This document shows positions 43,227 to 54,122 of a stretch of DNA of 64,000 bases, piece after piece. The stretch's first letter is position 1. Each line of letters opens with the position of its first letter. Source of the DNA: Adiantum capillus-veneris (taxonomy: Eukaryota; Streptophyta; Polypodiopsida; Polypodiales; Pteridaceae); NCBI GenBank assembly GCA_014529385.2, contig CM043956.1, positions 65,042,620-65,106,619 on the forward strand, written 5' to 3'. The position numbers and the translations under genes are program-made. Below the pieces are notes generated by a model. It was not told the origin of the DNA. It saw only the letters and a list, made by a program, of their open reading frames with translations, and made no database searches.

Positions 43227-43817
43227 TGTCATAATAACTAATATCTAATTCTCCTAAATGATTTTCTCATGTTAAACTAATCGTTTAATATGGGGAAGTG
43301 GCAGGGGAAGAAAAGCTAGAATATTGGTTAAGCTGGCAGACCGGCCACAATAGGGATCCAAAGGAGGGAAAATAGGGATCCAAAGGGGGGGCCACCTGCA
43401 AAAGAGCAATGTGCAACAATGGGCTTAAAAGACCCTAAGGTTCAACCCATTAAGACTTCCAAAATGCTAAGGTTCCAAAATTCAAAGCTTGTGTCCAATG
43501 GTCAAAAGCTTAGGAAACTGGATGGTTTGTGTGTGTCCCAAAAAGTCTTCACAAACTCCTACATAGGAGGGGGTGAGCCCAATAAGTAGGGGATGAGAGA
43601 GAAATGCACACACACACTCACAAGCTTCCTTTGTTCACAAGGGGAAAGAGGGACACATGTGAGCTCCCTAGGCCAAATGCCCACAAGGTGCTCAAATCCT
43701 ATTGGATTGCCTTGGAGGTGGATCAATGAGAATTATTCTAGAGTAAATTCAGTTTAATTAATTTAAAAACACTCAATAAAAGAACCAATAAGAATTAAGC
43801 TCTCTAGAAGACTATTG

Positions 43818-44103
43818 GGTGAAAGCATGTTAACCTGTCACGCTTTTTGTGCTAGTTAGAAGTTTCAAGTTAGCACATCTTCAAAAAGTTGGACATTCGG
43901 TAAATTTTTTACAAATAATATCAAAAAAATTTGGAGGTTTTACATTTGGATTCCTTGTTTCATGTGCTTTCTATTGATATATAATATGTCATAGATCTTG
44001 GACATGTAGCTCAAGTTATTGTACTAGTTGGCATATGTCAAAATTGTGCTAGCTAGCATTGTCCGGGACATGAAAAAGCATGACATGTTAACATGCTTTC
44101 ACC
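43818..44103. mobile_element. MITE (286 bp) with ~30 bp terminal inverted repeats
   Basis: Ends GGTGAAAGCATGTTAAC ... GTTAACATGCTTTCACC. The terminal inverted repeats extend about 30 bp with two or three mismatches. Flanked by CTATTG on both sides (43812-43817, 44104-44109), where the homologous LTR F has a single CTATTG. No ORF. DNA transposon superfamily not assigned. Confidence 0.88.
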
Positions 44104-44884
44104 CTATTGAATAGTCTCCGTAGTGGTCCAATGAGCATTCAGCAGCCCAATGGCTTGCCTGATTCCTATTGGCCAAGAGGCAAAGGGGTCCAATGAGAGT
44201 TTGATTGCATTTATCAATTACCTAAAGCTCTCACAAAAGGGGAAAGGGAGACACATGTTAGAAGGCTATCACTTATGCTCCTGAAATCCTATTGGCTAAG
44301 CTGGGAGAGGTCCAATGAGGTGCTAGCAAGAGCAAATAGAAAGAGAGGTCGACCAAGAGAGAGGGGGCTGATTTTTCAAAGGAAATTATCCACACACACT
44401 CACACAAGCTCATGTGTAGATTATGAAGACTCTCTCTCTCTTTTCAAGCTTAAATGGAAAGCTTATCACCTACTCTAAGCTTGTGAGAAGGGAGGCCTAC
44501 ACCAACAACTCTTGGCTTTGTGATGCAGATCCAACCAAGGGCCAAGATTCAATGCATGCTCATCTCCTCTACCATGCTAATTACTAAGCTAAGCTATGCT
44601 AATATGAGTGATTATGTGAGGAGATGTATATCTTTCTCGTAAGACTACTCCTTCTTCCTCTCAATCTACTCTCATACCCCGCTAGCTCTCACCATCTTCG
44701 AAGGTGTGTGAGGTCTTGGGTCTGAGACCATGAGGGAATTGATGTTGTGTTTGATAAGTGTTTTTCTTAGTGCTTTAAGTTTCCATCTTCATTGAACTAG
44801 CTAGTATTGAAGGAACACAAAGAATTGTATTGTAAAATGTCTCTCTTGATGGGAGAAACCATAATACAAAGCCTTTTGGAGGGG

Positions 44885-44910
44885 GGACTGGCTCCATACA
44901 AATCCGGTCT
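44885..44910 (+). other. Conserved LTR hairpin, copy in solo LTR
   Basis: GGACTGG and CCGGTCT flank a 12-base loop; both changes relative to G and F keep G-U pairing. Confidence 0.6.
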
Positions 44911-45139
44911 TCAATTATTGTCAATTGCTTGATTTCTCTCTCTTTTGAAGTATTGTTCATGCTATCTAACTAGGTGTTATACTTTTTGTTGCTCTCTCTC
45001 CACCCAAGCACTCTTGTTATTCTCATTAGGGATCTATTCTACTATGAAATGCTCACTATGTTCATGCTATTTTCCACTACACACAAGTTACTAGGCCATT
45101 AAATGTTACACTGCACATGGTCCTGTCAAGGGACGACAC

Positions 45140-45157
45140 AAGGGAGGAAGGGGGAAA
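45140..45157 (+). promoter_or_regulatory. Polypurine tract
   Basis: AAGGGAGGAAGGGGGAAA immediately before the LTR at 45158. Confidence 0.8.
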
Positions 45158-45849
45158 TGTTAGCGGACTGACCGAACCGGCGTCCAGCTGGATAGACACG
45201 AGCCAAACACCATATTTGTACTCTATTAATTTTTTGAGCTAGTGTAGTGATACTCTATGTAGATCCTAATTTTAGAGTAGTAGGTTGATTTTCTGAGTTT
45301 TAATTCTGTCATGACATTTGTAAAAGTCCATGTGAACCAGCCACTAGCCATTTAGAAATCCCTAGGTATAAAAGTCAATAACTTTAATGTGAAAGGAGGC
45401 TTATCTTTAGAAAAAAGGAGCTTAGAAAACATACACTCAAGCTACGAAGCTTCTCCAGCTTGTAATCAACTTTTCTAACGATTGGGTAATCATTTTTCAA
45501 TTTCAAAACTTGCATTGTGTTCCTCTTTCCATGCTCTGTCAATTAACTGTAAGCATTGTCAATTTTGTTGTGGTTGCCTCTAAGTGTCCTAGACCTCCTC
45601 CTAAAGTTTCAATGCATTTCGAGTCCGTTCGAGTGCCAAAATGACATGATGACTTAGAGCAGTGAGAAAGGACATAGGAAAATTTCCTTCATCATTGAGT
45701 GATTGATTTTCTTATTGAGTTGTTGCATTAGCTTGCTAGGTTCACTTCAAAGAGTCTCTTGCCCCATCCGAGTCACTTCCCTGAGTATTGACATTATGTT
45801 AGTGCCCGATAGCTATGCTACAGACGTCCGTCGTGGCGACCCGCTAACA
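45158..45849 (+). repeat. 3' LTR of a Tat-type element (692 bp), probably of E
   Basis: Perfect 9 bp inverted ends TGTTAGCGG ... CCGCTAACA, preceded by a polypurine tract. TATAAAA at 45367-45373. The end phrase ACGTCCGTCG followed by GGCGACCC resembles the LTR end of element D (ACGTCCGTCGCGGC). No target duplication could be confirmed. Confidence 0.8.
45367..45373 (+). promoter_or_regulatory. TATA box in Tat-type LTR
   Basis: CTAGGTATAAAAGTC, in the usual LTR position. Confidence 0.5.
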
Positions 45850-46631
45850 TGTTGCACTTGATGTTTCAAGATTTCTTTTTGGATTGGTTGATTATGTCGT
45901 GGTGGTGTCCTTGGATTGATTTTTTTCCACATATTCTTTGCTTTGATCACTTGCTTCAGTCAATGTTGGTTCATTTGGTTTTGCTACTACACCTTTTGAT
46001 TGCAACTCTGCATTTTTGGACTGCATTTGAGTAGCCTTTGTCTTAATAGATCCACTGTACTTTTTGACAAAATATATCTCTTTGGGGGAGATTTTGGTGG
46101 TGACCTTTGTGTAAACTTGTGAGCTTAGCTTCCATTGATTTTGACATTTCTGCCACTTGTTCTGGCAGCTTGAGGATTTACACCATCTTTAGATAGTCGT
46201 TGACATCAGTTTTAAGATCCATAGGGGTTTGTACAAAGTCATGAACTTGTTGATATTAATTTTCATCTACATCTTGATATGCATATGTGAGCTTGGTCAT
46301 GCAATTGCATCAACACTATTGGGTTGGTCAGCTTTTGACTTTGACTTGTGGAAGTCAATTGAAACTTATGTCCTTGATGAACTTCATATTGGCACTTGTC
46401 TGCAAACTCTGACAAAATCTGGGTCAGCTGGAAACTTCCAACAACCATATGAGTTTTCGATGGCTTCTGCTTTGAAGGGATCTACTAGCTATGGGTTCTA
46501 CGGCTTCTAACTAGTGTAGCATTTTGTGGTACTAGAGTTGAGCTTGTTGGATTTGTAGCTCTCCCTTCCTAGGGTGATCACTAAAGCTTTCTCCATTATG
46601 AGAGTTCAAAACTATCTGACTCTGATTTAAC
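45850..46631. other. Unclassified sequence right of LTR
   Basis: T-rich on the plus strand. May be the decayed continuation, on the minus strand, of the gag-like remnant at 46632-46901, but no motif proves it. Confidence 0.4.
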
Positions 46632-46901
46632 CTAACTTTTTGGGACTCTCAATGCATACTCCGTGTAGTATTGCCGATGTTTTGCATCTGTAATCCTGCC
46701 TGCATACTTTCCTATGTACCTTCGTGAAACATGACATATGATTACCCAAGTCATGTTGTAGATAAAATTATCTTCATCCTGATATTTTCTATCCCATGTG
46801 TCTCCTTTGATATGAGCCTCTATGGTTTTAGGTCCCAAGGCATCAAAGATTTTAAACTCCTGTCTATATATATGTCCATTTTGGTCAAAGTAGATTCTCA
46901 C
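46632..46901 (-). pseudogene. Remnant similar to Tat-type gag N-terminus
   Basis: 89 codons. IYFDQNGHIYRQEFKIFDA followed by GDTWDRKYQDEDNFIYN shows the same pattern as the D protein near its residues 85-145 (VYSDYRGRK ... YDDGDRFQDEKGNHYLR). The match is weak and by eye only. Confidence 0.4.
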
Positions 46902-47077
46902 CTGGTCACAACGTCAAAGCTTTATTTTTTATAGATGAGAGTTTGGCTCTACAAAAATTTCTTGGTTTACTAGGGTAATCTCATTCAGCTCTAGATGGGA
47001 TGGGCTATAATAGATCCTTTCCTCTGAAATGAACCATCCTTACTAATCTATCATTGAGCACAATTCTATGATCTGGT

Positions 47078-47485
47078 ATGTGGGCCGTTCAAACACTGGT
47101 CAATATTTTTTATACAGTTTCCCTTTTTCATATACATAGTGTGCATATGAATTATGTGCCACCACATTTAGAGTGGCAAGCCTCAAACAATAGATTCAGC
47201 TTAAAAGCTATCCCTGAGGAGACTATTGCAAGCACATTGTCATGGAAGCAACAAAGTGCCAATTATTTTTATCAAACCAACAGCCATGGGGATGCTCCTT
47301 ATGATGATGAACAACTGCATGGTACCAGGGTGAAAGGAGGATTGGTAGCTAAAAGAAGGTCGAATGGTTTGGGTTTAGGCAATTGTGAAAGCAGAAGCAC
47401 ACACATCCCTACATTGACAAAATCGAAAGATGACTCTACCCTTAGTGGTGAAGCTTGTACTCATAGCTTTAATGCTTACTTTTAG
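47078..47485 (+). CDS. Unrecognised ORF (135 codons)
   Basis: No family recognised. Polar, Ser/Asn-rich, no membrane segment or cysteine motif. No similar ORF elsewhere in the window. Could be chance or a decayed gag segment. Confidence 0.2.
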   Translation: MWAVQTLVNIFYTVSLFHIHSVHMNYVPPHLEWQASNNRFSLKAIPEETIASTLSWKQQSANYFYQTNSHGDAPYDDEQLHGTRVKGGLVAKRRSNGLGLGNCESRSTHIPTLTKSKDDSTLSGEACTHSFNAYF

Positions 47486-47524
47486 TTTCAATGGGATTAA
47501 GATTGACAACTCCAAAAGGATTCT

Positions 47525-47600
47525 TTTAGAGCCGGCCCCCCTCTAAAATATCTTGTATTATAATCCTCTCAAACAAGAGAGAGGGTGCCATCAAAAGGAG
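47525..47600. repeat. Possible chromovirus LTR scrap
   Basis: GAGCCGGCCCCCCTCTAAAATATCTTGTATTATAATCCTCTC (split over the line here) resembles the poly-C block and following bases of LTR F near 41403-41445. Very short. Confidence 0.3.
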
Positions 47601-47745
47601 GTTTCTTGCTACTCTCAACGAGGAGAGCCGGATGGAGGCAAAGCTTGAGATTGGCCAAATTTTTTGCACTCGTCCCAGTCAAGGCAATGGAGCCGCATCA
47701 TACCAGCAATTTTCATGGTGTTTTTAGAAGGTTTTATTCTGATAA

Positions 47746-48045
47746 TTGAAGCGAACCATAGCCCAAGTTATTCTCGTTACTTTCCCCTTCTTGTCTTTTC
47801 TCTGGTCCAATCGTCTAGTGCCGTTGTGTGGGATGCGTGTGCCTCCTCGGGCAGTAGAATTGGCTAATGGGAAAACCATGCTATCACGATATTCCATGGG
47901 AACTCTTGATTTTGAACTAGGAGGACACACTACTTCAGCTTTCCTTAGAACCCTACCAGTTGGGATGTATGATGAGATTCTTGGATGGATTGGTTATCTA
48001 AAAATCAGGCTAACATCCACTATGGGCAAGACAGTTTGAGCTTTA
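47746..48045 (+). pseudogene. Ty3/gypsy protease fragment
   Basis: VELANGKTMLSRYSMGTLDF, then LRTLPVGMYDEILGW, matches the second half of retropepsin-like proteases (flap region, hydrophobic block, YD-ILG motif). The active-site half is absent. The lineage is not that of A-D, whose equivalents read FILGRPWL or IILGRPFM. Confidence 0.5.
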
Positions 48046-48930
48046 GAGATAGTTAAGCGAAGCAATCAAGAGTACAGGAAAAGAATGGGTTTCCAAGAAT
48101 TCAATTATTTGACTTCGTCCCACAGTATGACATTTATGTTCGTGGTTCTTACGTCACTACAATAAGATAGCAATATCAATTAGGGAGCCTGAAAGGGCAT
48201 GGGGACTGAACATGCTAATCTCCACCCAGGCATGCCCTATATGGGCCCTTGGCCTGCTAAATATAGGGACCCCCTTGACTGCGTGTCCATCCTAGCCCTT
48301 GGCCGTGAGATTGGTCCTACCCTTGTCCTGACATTACTCCCCCCTTGGAGAAGCGTTTTCATCCGCGAAAACACAAGTGATGGTATCTTCATAAGAACAC
48401 TAATGTCTTCTAACATCCCTCATGGATCCAACGGTTCATTTGAGCAGAACCCGGGTCAGTAGGAGGTTCAATGAAACCAAGAGTAACATCTTGATTTTCT
48501 ACATTGTTGTCCATTTGTAACCATATGATGGTACTCGTTCCTATCCAAACATGGTGTGTAGACTCCATTTAGGACGCTCATGAGCATGGTAAACGAGTTT
48601 ATCACAACAAAGATGTACCAAAAAGAGTACCTCTTGTCACTGTCCATGAAAGTAACTTGCTGACATAACTCATCAACCAAGTCCTTGACTTGTTCCCAGT
48701 TTTCATCATCAGTAACAACCCCACCCTAACGAGTGTTCAAGGTTGAGAACCTGACTTATACATGAAGAGACTACCTAGTCGCAACATGCGTTAATTGATA
48801 GTAAGTAAACTCCAAGAAGAGCAATAAATTCTTATTAATTGGATTGCTTCATGCTAATGTACGCCCTTTGCATATCCTTTTAGCCCAAGGTTACACTTTG
48901 CAATCTGCCAATCCCCTTGGATACTGACTA
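48046..48930. other. Unclassified sequence left of element C
   Basis: Short open frames only (for example 48468-48680 on the minus strand, whose protein has a hydrophobic stretch FWYIFVVINSF). No family recognised. Likely decayed transposon DNA. Confidence 0.4.
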
Positions 48931-49078
48931 TGATAGCCGACTTTCGGAAATCAAAGAAACAAAAAGGAAAAAAAACTCATTTCACCCCCCCCCCCCCCCC
49001 CCCCCCCCCCCCCACTCTCAGTACCCCCCTACCGTAGCTTATCCCCCCCCCCCCCCTGCCCTACGGGCATCGGATAAA

Positions 49079-49174
<96 letters not shown>

Positions 49175-49552
49175 CTGATTTTCACTACATACCCCTTCCC
49201 TAAATCTCTCTCTCCAAACTTACCCTCCCCGGCCTGGCAGAGGCTCTGAAAAAATTCCCCGACCCCTCTCTCGTGCTCCCTCTATGTGAACCGAGTGGAA
49301 CCCCCCCCCCTACCACTTTTCCCCACCTCCCTTTGGCCCGCTAATATTCCTTCCCCGACCCCTCCTCCCTCTCCCCCACCCGCTCGCCTCACCCTCCCTC
49401 GGCCTCATTACCCTCCCCTCGGCCTCATCCCCCCCCCCCCCCCCCCCCCCTCGTGCTCAAGCTCCCATGCAAGACAACCCCCCCCCTCTCCCTCTCACCC
49501 ACACATCTCCCATACCCCACAACCCCCCCCCCCCCCCCCCCCCCCCCTCACC

Positions 49553-49619
<67 letters not shown>

Positions 49620-49971
49620 CCCAAATCCTCACCCCTCCCTCTCCCTCACACTCTCCCTCTCAAAGCTCCGCACTGACTCTCTTTCTCTCTCATCCGGGCA
49701 CTAAGGCCACGCAAGCAAGGAATCCACTCTCCCTCTCTCTCTCACGAGCAGCGCCTCACACACCATACCCACACACCCACAATCACCCCCCCCCCCCCCC
49801 CCCCCCCTCCCCCTCTCCTCCTGCGCTGTGCACAGCAGTCCGCAGCAGTATCACACACACACCCACCCATTTCACGCATTCACTGTGCGCAGCCGTCCGC
49901 AATCCACACACACACACACACACACCCTCACGGAAAACGCAGCCTGCAATACACGAATACACACACACACC

Positions 49972-50007
<36 letters not shown>

Positions 50008-50652
50008 TACCTCTATTCTACCCCCCAATCCGCCTTGCGCAAAAAAACAGGCCACGGCCATCCGCCAGAAGAGAAAAAAAAAAACAAAAACTATATATAC
50101 ATTATATATATATATATAGCCCCCCCTTCCCACACACATTTTCACACACACATGCTATACAAAACACACACACCCGTCCTCATGCACGAAAATATACACA
50201 CACACATATATACGCACCACACCGCAAATACAAAGAAAACGGCTACGACATCAACAAACAAAAGAAGAAGGATCTAAAGCACGCACCGCCAACAACAAAA
50301 AGAGAAAATGCGCCGAAGGCATGCCGACTCCAAAAAGAAGTACGCTCGACACCGACGCACCAGCAACACGCCATTCACCGGCAACACGCAACCACGATGC
50401 CATCCTAGTAATTTATAGGTTATTTTCATCATTATCTGCAGTTTTCACCCGAGCCATTGTAAATTTCTATTCTTTGTAAATATCCTCTCTCTAGGTGATG
50501 GTCACAAAGGCCCACCTAGAGATTCCCCTCTTTTAATAACCTCCCCAGAACAAAGCAAGGGTCAACCACACCGGGCCCACCACTTGCTTTGTCTCCCTGA
50601 TTAAGATTACCCTAACCACACCGGGATTACCATAATCCAAGCAGCCAACACC

Positions 50653-50660
50653 TATAAATT
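50653..50660 (+). promoter_or_regulatory. TATA box in LTR of C
   Basis: CACCTATAAATTGGGACT, at a position comparable to TATAAATA in B. Confidence 0.5.
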
Positions 50661-51032
50661 GGGACTAAGAGGTCACTATCAGGAGGGGGGGGGGGGGGAC
50701 AATTCATGAGGAATCAAGCATTTGGTAGAGTGTAGTAGGAAGGATTGAAATTATCACCATCATGGGGAGGGGGATTGTGTGTTGGGTTTGCCTTGGGAAT
50801 TGCACCATGCGAAGGGAACCACATCCATCTCTCGACTCCAATGGTCAATGCACACACGTATGCACGCTCTTGGTGGTGAGTATTCACAATCATTGAGCCG
50901 CCTTAGAGAATGCACCAAGTAGGTTGCACCACCTCCTCCCCCTACCTCTCTACCACCACGGCATGCCGCCTTGTAAATATTGCAAAAATAATTCACCCTC
51001 ACACCCCCAAGGGTTTTCATCATTTGCAGGTA

Positions 51033-51172
<140 letters not shown>

Positions 51173-51330
51173 GCTTGCGGTGTTCATATCATCGTGGGTT
51201 TTGCGTCCTAGCCGCTCAAAGCTAGGTGGTGGCCCCTGTTCGCTTTACTCTGGCAGGCTCGAGGCGCGCCATTCAGCCCCCGGCATTTTAGAGGTCGTCG
51301 GGGTTCGGGGTCCGCTTTGCGTCCGTCATT

Positions 51331-51348
51331 TGTTGCCCCCACGGAGGA
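51331..51348 (+). promoter_or_regulatory. Primer-binding site of element C
   Basis: TGTTGCCCCCACGGAGGA: one base differs from the site in A and B (TGT for TGG). Confidence 0.7.
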
Positions 51349-51404
51349 GGGCTTTTCTAAGACCCTTCAGTTTACAATGCTGAAAGTGATGCCCACTATC
51401 AATC

Positions 51405-51644
51405 ATGGACGAGTGGCTGAAGGAATTTTCTAACTGGAGGACGGAAGAAGAGCAGACGAAGGAGGCACTAGCCGCCTTCATTGAGGTGCTACTGCCAGGC
51501 TGCAGTGTCATCAGCGTTCAAGAGGTAAATTCTCTATATCGTATCGCTCGTTCTAACTATAAATCGACAACATCAGGTGGGAGATTGGTGAAGTACCATC
51601 ACTGTTGTCAACCAAGGCACACGGTCAATGAGTGCCAATATTGA
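51405..51644 (+). CDS. Small leader ORF of element C (79 aa)
   Basis: ATG ORF 56 bases after the PBS, the position X1 has in A and B, but a different sequence. N-terminal part is helical and acidic (MDEWLKEFSNWRTEEEQTKE); the C-terminal YHHCCQPRHTVNEC resembles a zinc knuckle missing one ligand. Function unknown. A GTAAAT-type donor and CAG acceptor inside suggest the region could be spliced. Confidence 0.35.
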   Translation: MDEWLKEFSNWRTEEEQTKEALAAFIEVLLPGCSVISVQEVNSLYRIARSNYKSTTSGGRLVKYHHCCQPRHTVNECQY

Positions 51645-51788
51645 AGGCAGCGGAAGGGCTGAAGTCATCTACATCGACATTCATCGCAAAGAAGTCATTC
51701 ACGTCAAGAAATCAAAGAAACTGCAAACAAAGATATCACTCCAAAGTGGCCTAAAGGACAAGGAGAAGATAGGCTAGCCTGGAAACAC

Positions 51789-52321
51789 ATGACCCCGAAG
51801 GGAGAGGCATCTGTCCAAGAAAGTGATTCAAGCTCTAAGATCTGGGTAGTACCCACTTTGTCAAAGAAGAAGTCATCCGAAGCTAAGCCTCGAAAGGTCG
51901 CCTACCAATTTGCACAACGCATGCGAGTGCTACCAATCCACTTCGACAATCCAGAAGAAGAAGTGGTGAGAAGATTCCAATGTCCTAGGGAACAGTGGTG
52001 CGGCTACTGCTCTCGCTGTTTTGGGAAGCGAGTGGAGGACCTTCCTCCTCTCCCTGTACAACTTATCCTGAAGAATCTCTCTACCACGGAAGAGACCCAG
52101 TGGGCTAGAGACGCGAGCTGCAGCTGAATGGAGTAGAATTCATACAACACGCCGATTACGGAAATTACCTACAATTGTTGTTAGCCAAAAGGCTGGGAGT
52201 GGTCAGACGCGTCGCCATCACCCCGTACGTGCTGAGCAACGAAGGAAAGGTAGAGCCCATGAAAGGCGACGATCTCTTGTGGATGTGCCGAATCATCAAC
52301 ACTGGCACGGTAAGAGTATAA
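51789..52321 (+). pseudogene. Probable Y-type leader ORF of element C, frameshifted
   Basis: Frame 1: 51789-52127, with WCGYCSRCFGKRVEDLPPLP and LPVQLILKNLSTTEE. Frame 2: about 52109-52321, with VEFIQHADYGNYLQLLLAKR and VVRRVAITPYVL. Read together, the LP-x-x-L start and the later (F/Y)-(I/L)-Q-L block are in the same order and spacing as in Y1/Y2 of B. The match is weak, so homology is a proposal. It lies upstream of X, whereas in B the Y genes lie downstream. Confidence 0.4.
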
Positions 52322-52343
52322 CTAAGTATTCCACCCTCTGTGC

Positions 52344-52559
52344 ATGATGGAAAACGGGCCGACGGCATTCCCGTTCAGATTCCTGCAGCATATACATGTG
52401 AATATCTATGTAGATAGGAAAGTTTTCTACCAACAAAAGATCGTTTACCTATTCGGTGCGGCGGTACGAGGAGAAATCCTCAATTCCTCGAACCCTATCA
52501 TTCTCCCCATATTAGATTACCATCATTCCTTTAATGTCTCTATTTTTATCATGTTTTAA
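52344..52559 (+). CDS. Leader ORF X of element C (71 aa)
   Basis: ATG, intact. Aligns over its whole length to X2 of A and B (FHFTxHIRIN versus FRFLQHIHVN; NPIILPILDYHHSFNVSIF), about half the residues identical by eye. It is the only fully open ORF of C's internal region despite heavy decay elsewhere. Ends 100 bases before gag, as X2 does in A. Confidence 0.62.
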   Translation: MMENGPTAFPFRFLQHIHVNIYVDRKVFYQQKIVYLFGAAVRGEILNSSNPIILPILDYHHSFNVSIFIMF

Positions 52560-52659
52560 CCTATCCATCCACCCATGTAAAAAGCCGCTATGAGCCGCTG
52601 CTGTTGATGTAAAAAAAAGAGAAAAAGAAAAAAGGTTTGTAATTTCCCAAGTCACCACC

Positions 52660-53950
52660 ATGGCAAGTGTTTCTTTCCTTACGTTCAGTGGAAAGAAGGG
52701 AGAGGATCTCACCACCGAATTTTTAGATGATTTCGACATTGCTTGTGTCGTCTCCAACAAAGATGACGACGCTTCACGACTTAAGAATTTTTCCTCTACT
52801 AATGAAAGTGGAGGCCAAGTCCTGGTATAATGCATTGACCCAGGCTACCAAGAATGCATGGGATGTGTTAAGGGCTGATTTTGTAAAGAGGTTTGGTGGA
52901 GGCACAACCTCGGAGAAGCTATGGCAGACTGACAGAATTAAAGCAGGGAGGCCTGCTGGAGTATGCCACCTATGAGTCAAAGTTTGTGGACTTATGGGAG
53001 CTCGATGGGTTACCACATTGGAGGAAGGCGAAGGAGCGCCTAATTTCCTAAAGAAGGACTGTTTCATTGCTGGTCTATGGTCGCCGCTTAGAGAGAAGGT
53101 GAAGGGAAGGTTTCCTACAACATATGAGTTGGCAGTCAAAGTAGCCCACCTTAAAGACAAGAAGTTGCGCATGCAAGCAAGAGTAAATAAGTCAGAGGAA
53201 ACAAGCTCGGCCCGACCAACCCCAGTGGCTGCAACAGCCAATCATAGAGTCCAACAACAGGATGCATCAAAAGAATATCAAGACCTGCTGAGTCACATCA
53301 CCACCCAACTAGAGAGTTTATATGTGCATCTGGTGCAGCAAGGACATGCATCTGGCAGAAACCTAGAACAAGGAAAGGGACAACGAAGGCAAAACCCAGA
53401 GTACCACTGTTACAACTGCGGGGAAGACGGCCATGGAATGTACTACTTCCCAAACCCGAGGAGGCAGAATTTCAATAGGGGGGGGGGGACAGTATCAGAT
53501 GTCTCCGCCAAGAGCAAGACCACCACCACCTAGGCAATCGGGACCAATTCCCCCGGTCCAAATCTTGCGACCACCTGTACAACAGTAACCACCACCCCAA
53601 CCCCTCATTCCGCCACTACCCCCACCACCTGCTATGAACCAAGCGGTGAGTGTTATTAGCTTAGAGGCTAAAGGGAAGGCGAAGGAAGAAGAGTCAGCTC
53701 GAGAGAAGCACAAAGGAAAAGCGAAGGTAGAAGAAGTGGATGAAAGGGAAGGCGGAGTCTAGCAAGCAAGCAGCTAAACCACGGCGGAAGACAGACATCA
53801 TGGACTTCTCACTAGGTGAGGATGCACAACCCTATGACTTAGTTCAGGATGTATTAATGCAGGGCCCGAAGATCACTTAGCCCCAATTACTCCACCTTGC
53901 ACCCATAATGAGGAGGCAATGGAAAAAAAGGGTAGGTACCAGGAAATCAA
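52660..53950 (+). pseudogene. Gag of element C, several frameshifts
   Basis: Starts MASVSFLTFSGKKGEDLTTE (52660). Later segments in other frames: VEAKSWYNALTQATKNAWD, APNFLKKDCFIAGLWSPLRE, zinc knuckle CYNCGEDGHGMYYF (last Cys replaced by Phe), then a linker with MDFSLGEDAQPYDLVQDVL equivalent to NLQDFPLGHGMAPYNLLEDM of B, and a TAG at about 53878. Frame changes near 52780, 52975 and 53540. Confidence 0.72.
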
Positions 53951-53972
53951 GACTATGTGTTCTACCATGTGT

Positions 53973-54109
53973 CCTCCAATGTGGTAACCCATCGAGCTCC
54001 CATAAGTCCACAAACTTTGACTCATAGGTGGCATACTCCAGCAGGCCTCCCTGCTTTAATTCTGTCAGTCTGCCATAGCTTCTCCGAGGTTGTGCCTCCA
54101 CCAAACCTC
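53973..54109 (-). repeat. 137 bp inverted duplicate of element C gag
   Basis: Exact reverse complement of 52888-53024, with no mismatch seen. Flanks do not match. It replaces deleted protease/RT sequence. Confidence 0.93.
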
Positions 54110-54122
54110 GTAGGTAGAACAC

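Larger units (their letters stand above)
43227..45110 (+). repeat. Chromovirus solo LTR (1,884 bp)
   Basis: TGTCATAATAACT ... AAATGTTACA with exact CTGCA duplication on both sides and no PBS or coding, which defines a solo LTR formed by LTR-LTR recombination. Same family as F and G. Longer than F mainly because of a 286 bp inserted MITE. Confidence 0.93.

Noticed and set aside
43227-45110. Complete element made of LTR F and the second LTR
   Set aside because: The two LTRs are in opposite orientation, and the second has its own exact 5 bp duplication, so it is a solo LTR and not the partner of F.
49286-50277. Long Pro/Ser/Leu-rich ORFs up to 277 codons
   Set aside because: Translations of poly-C, (CT)n and (CA)n tracts in the LTR of C; not proteins.
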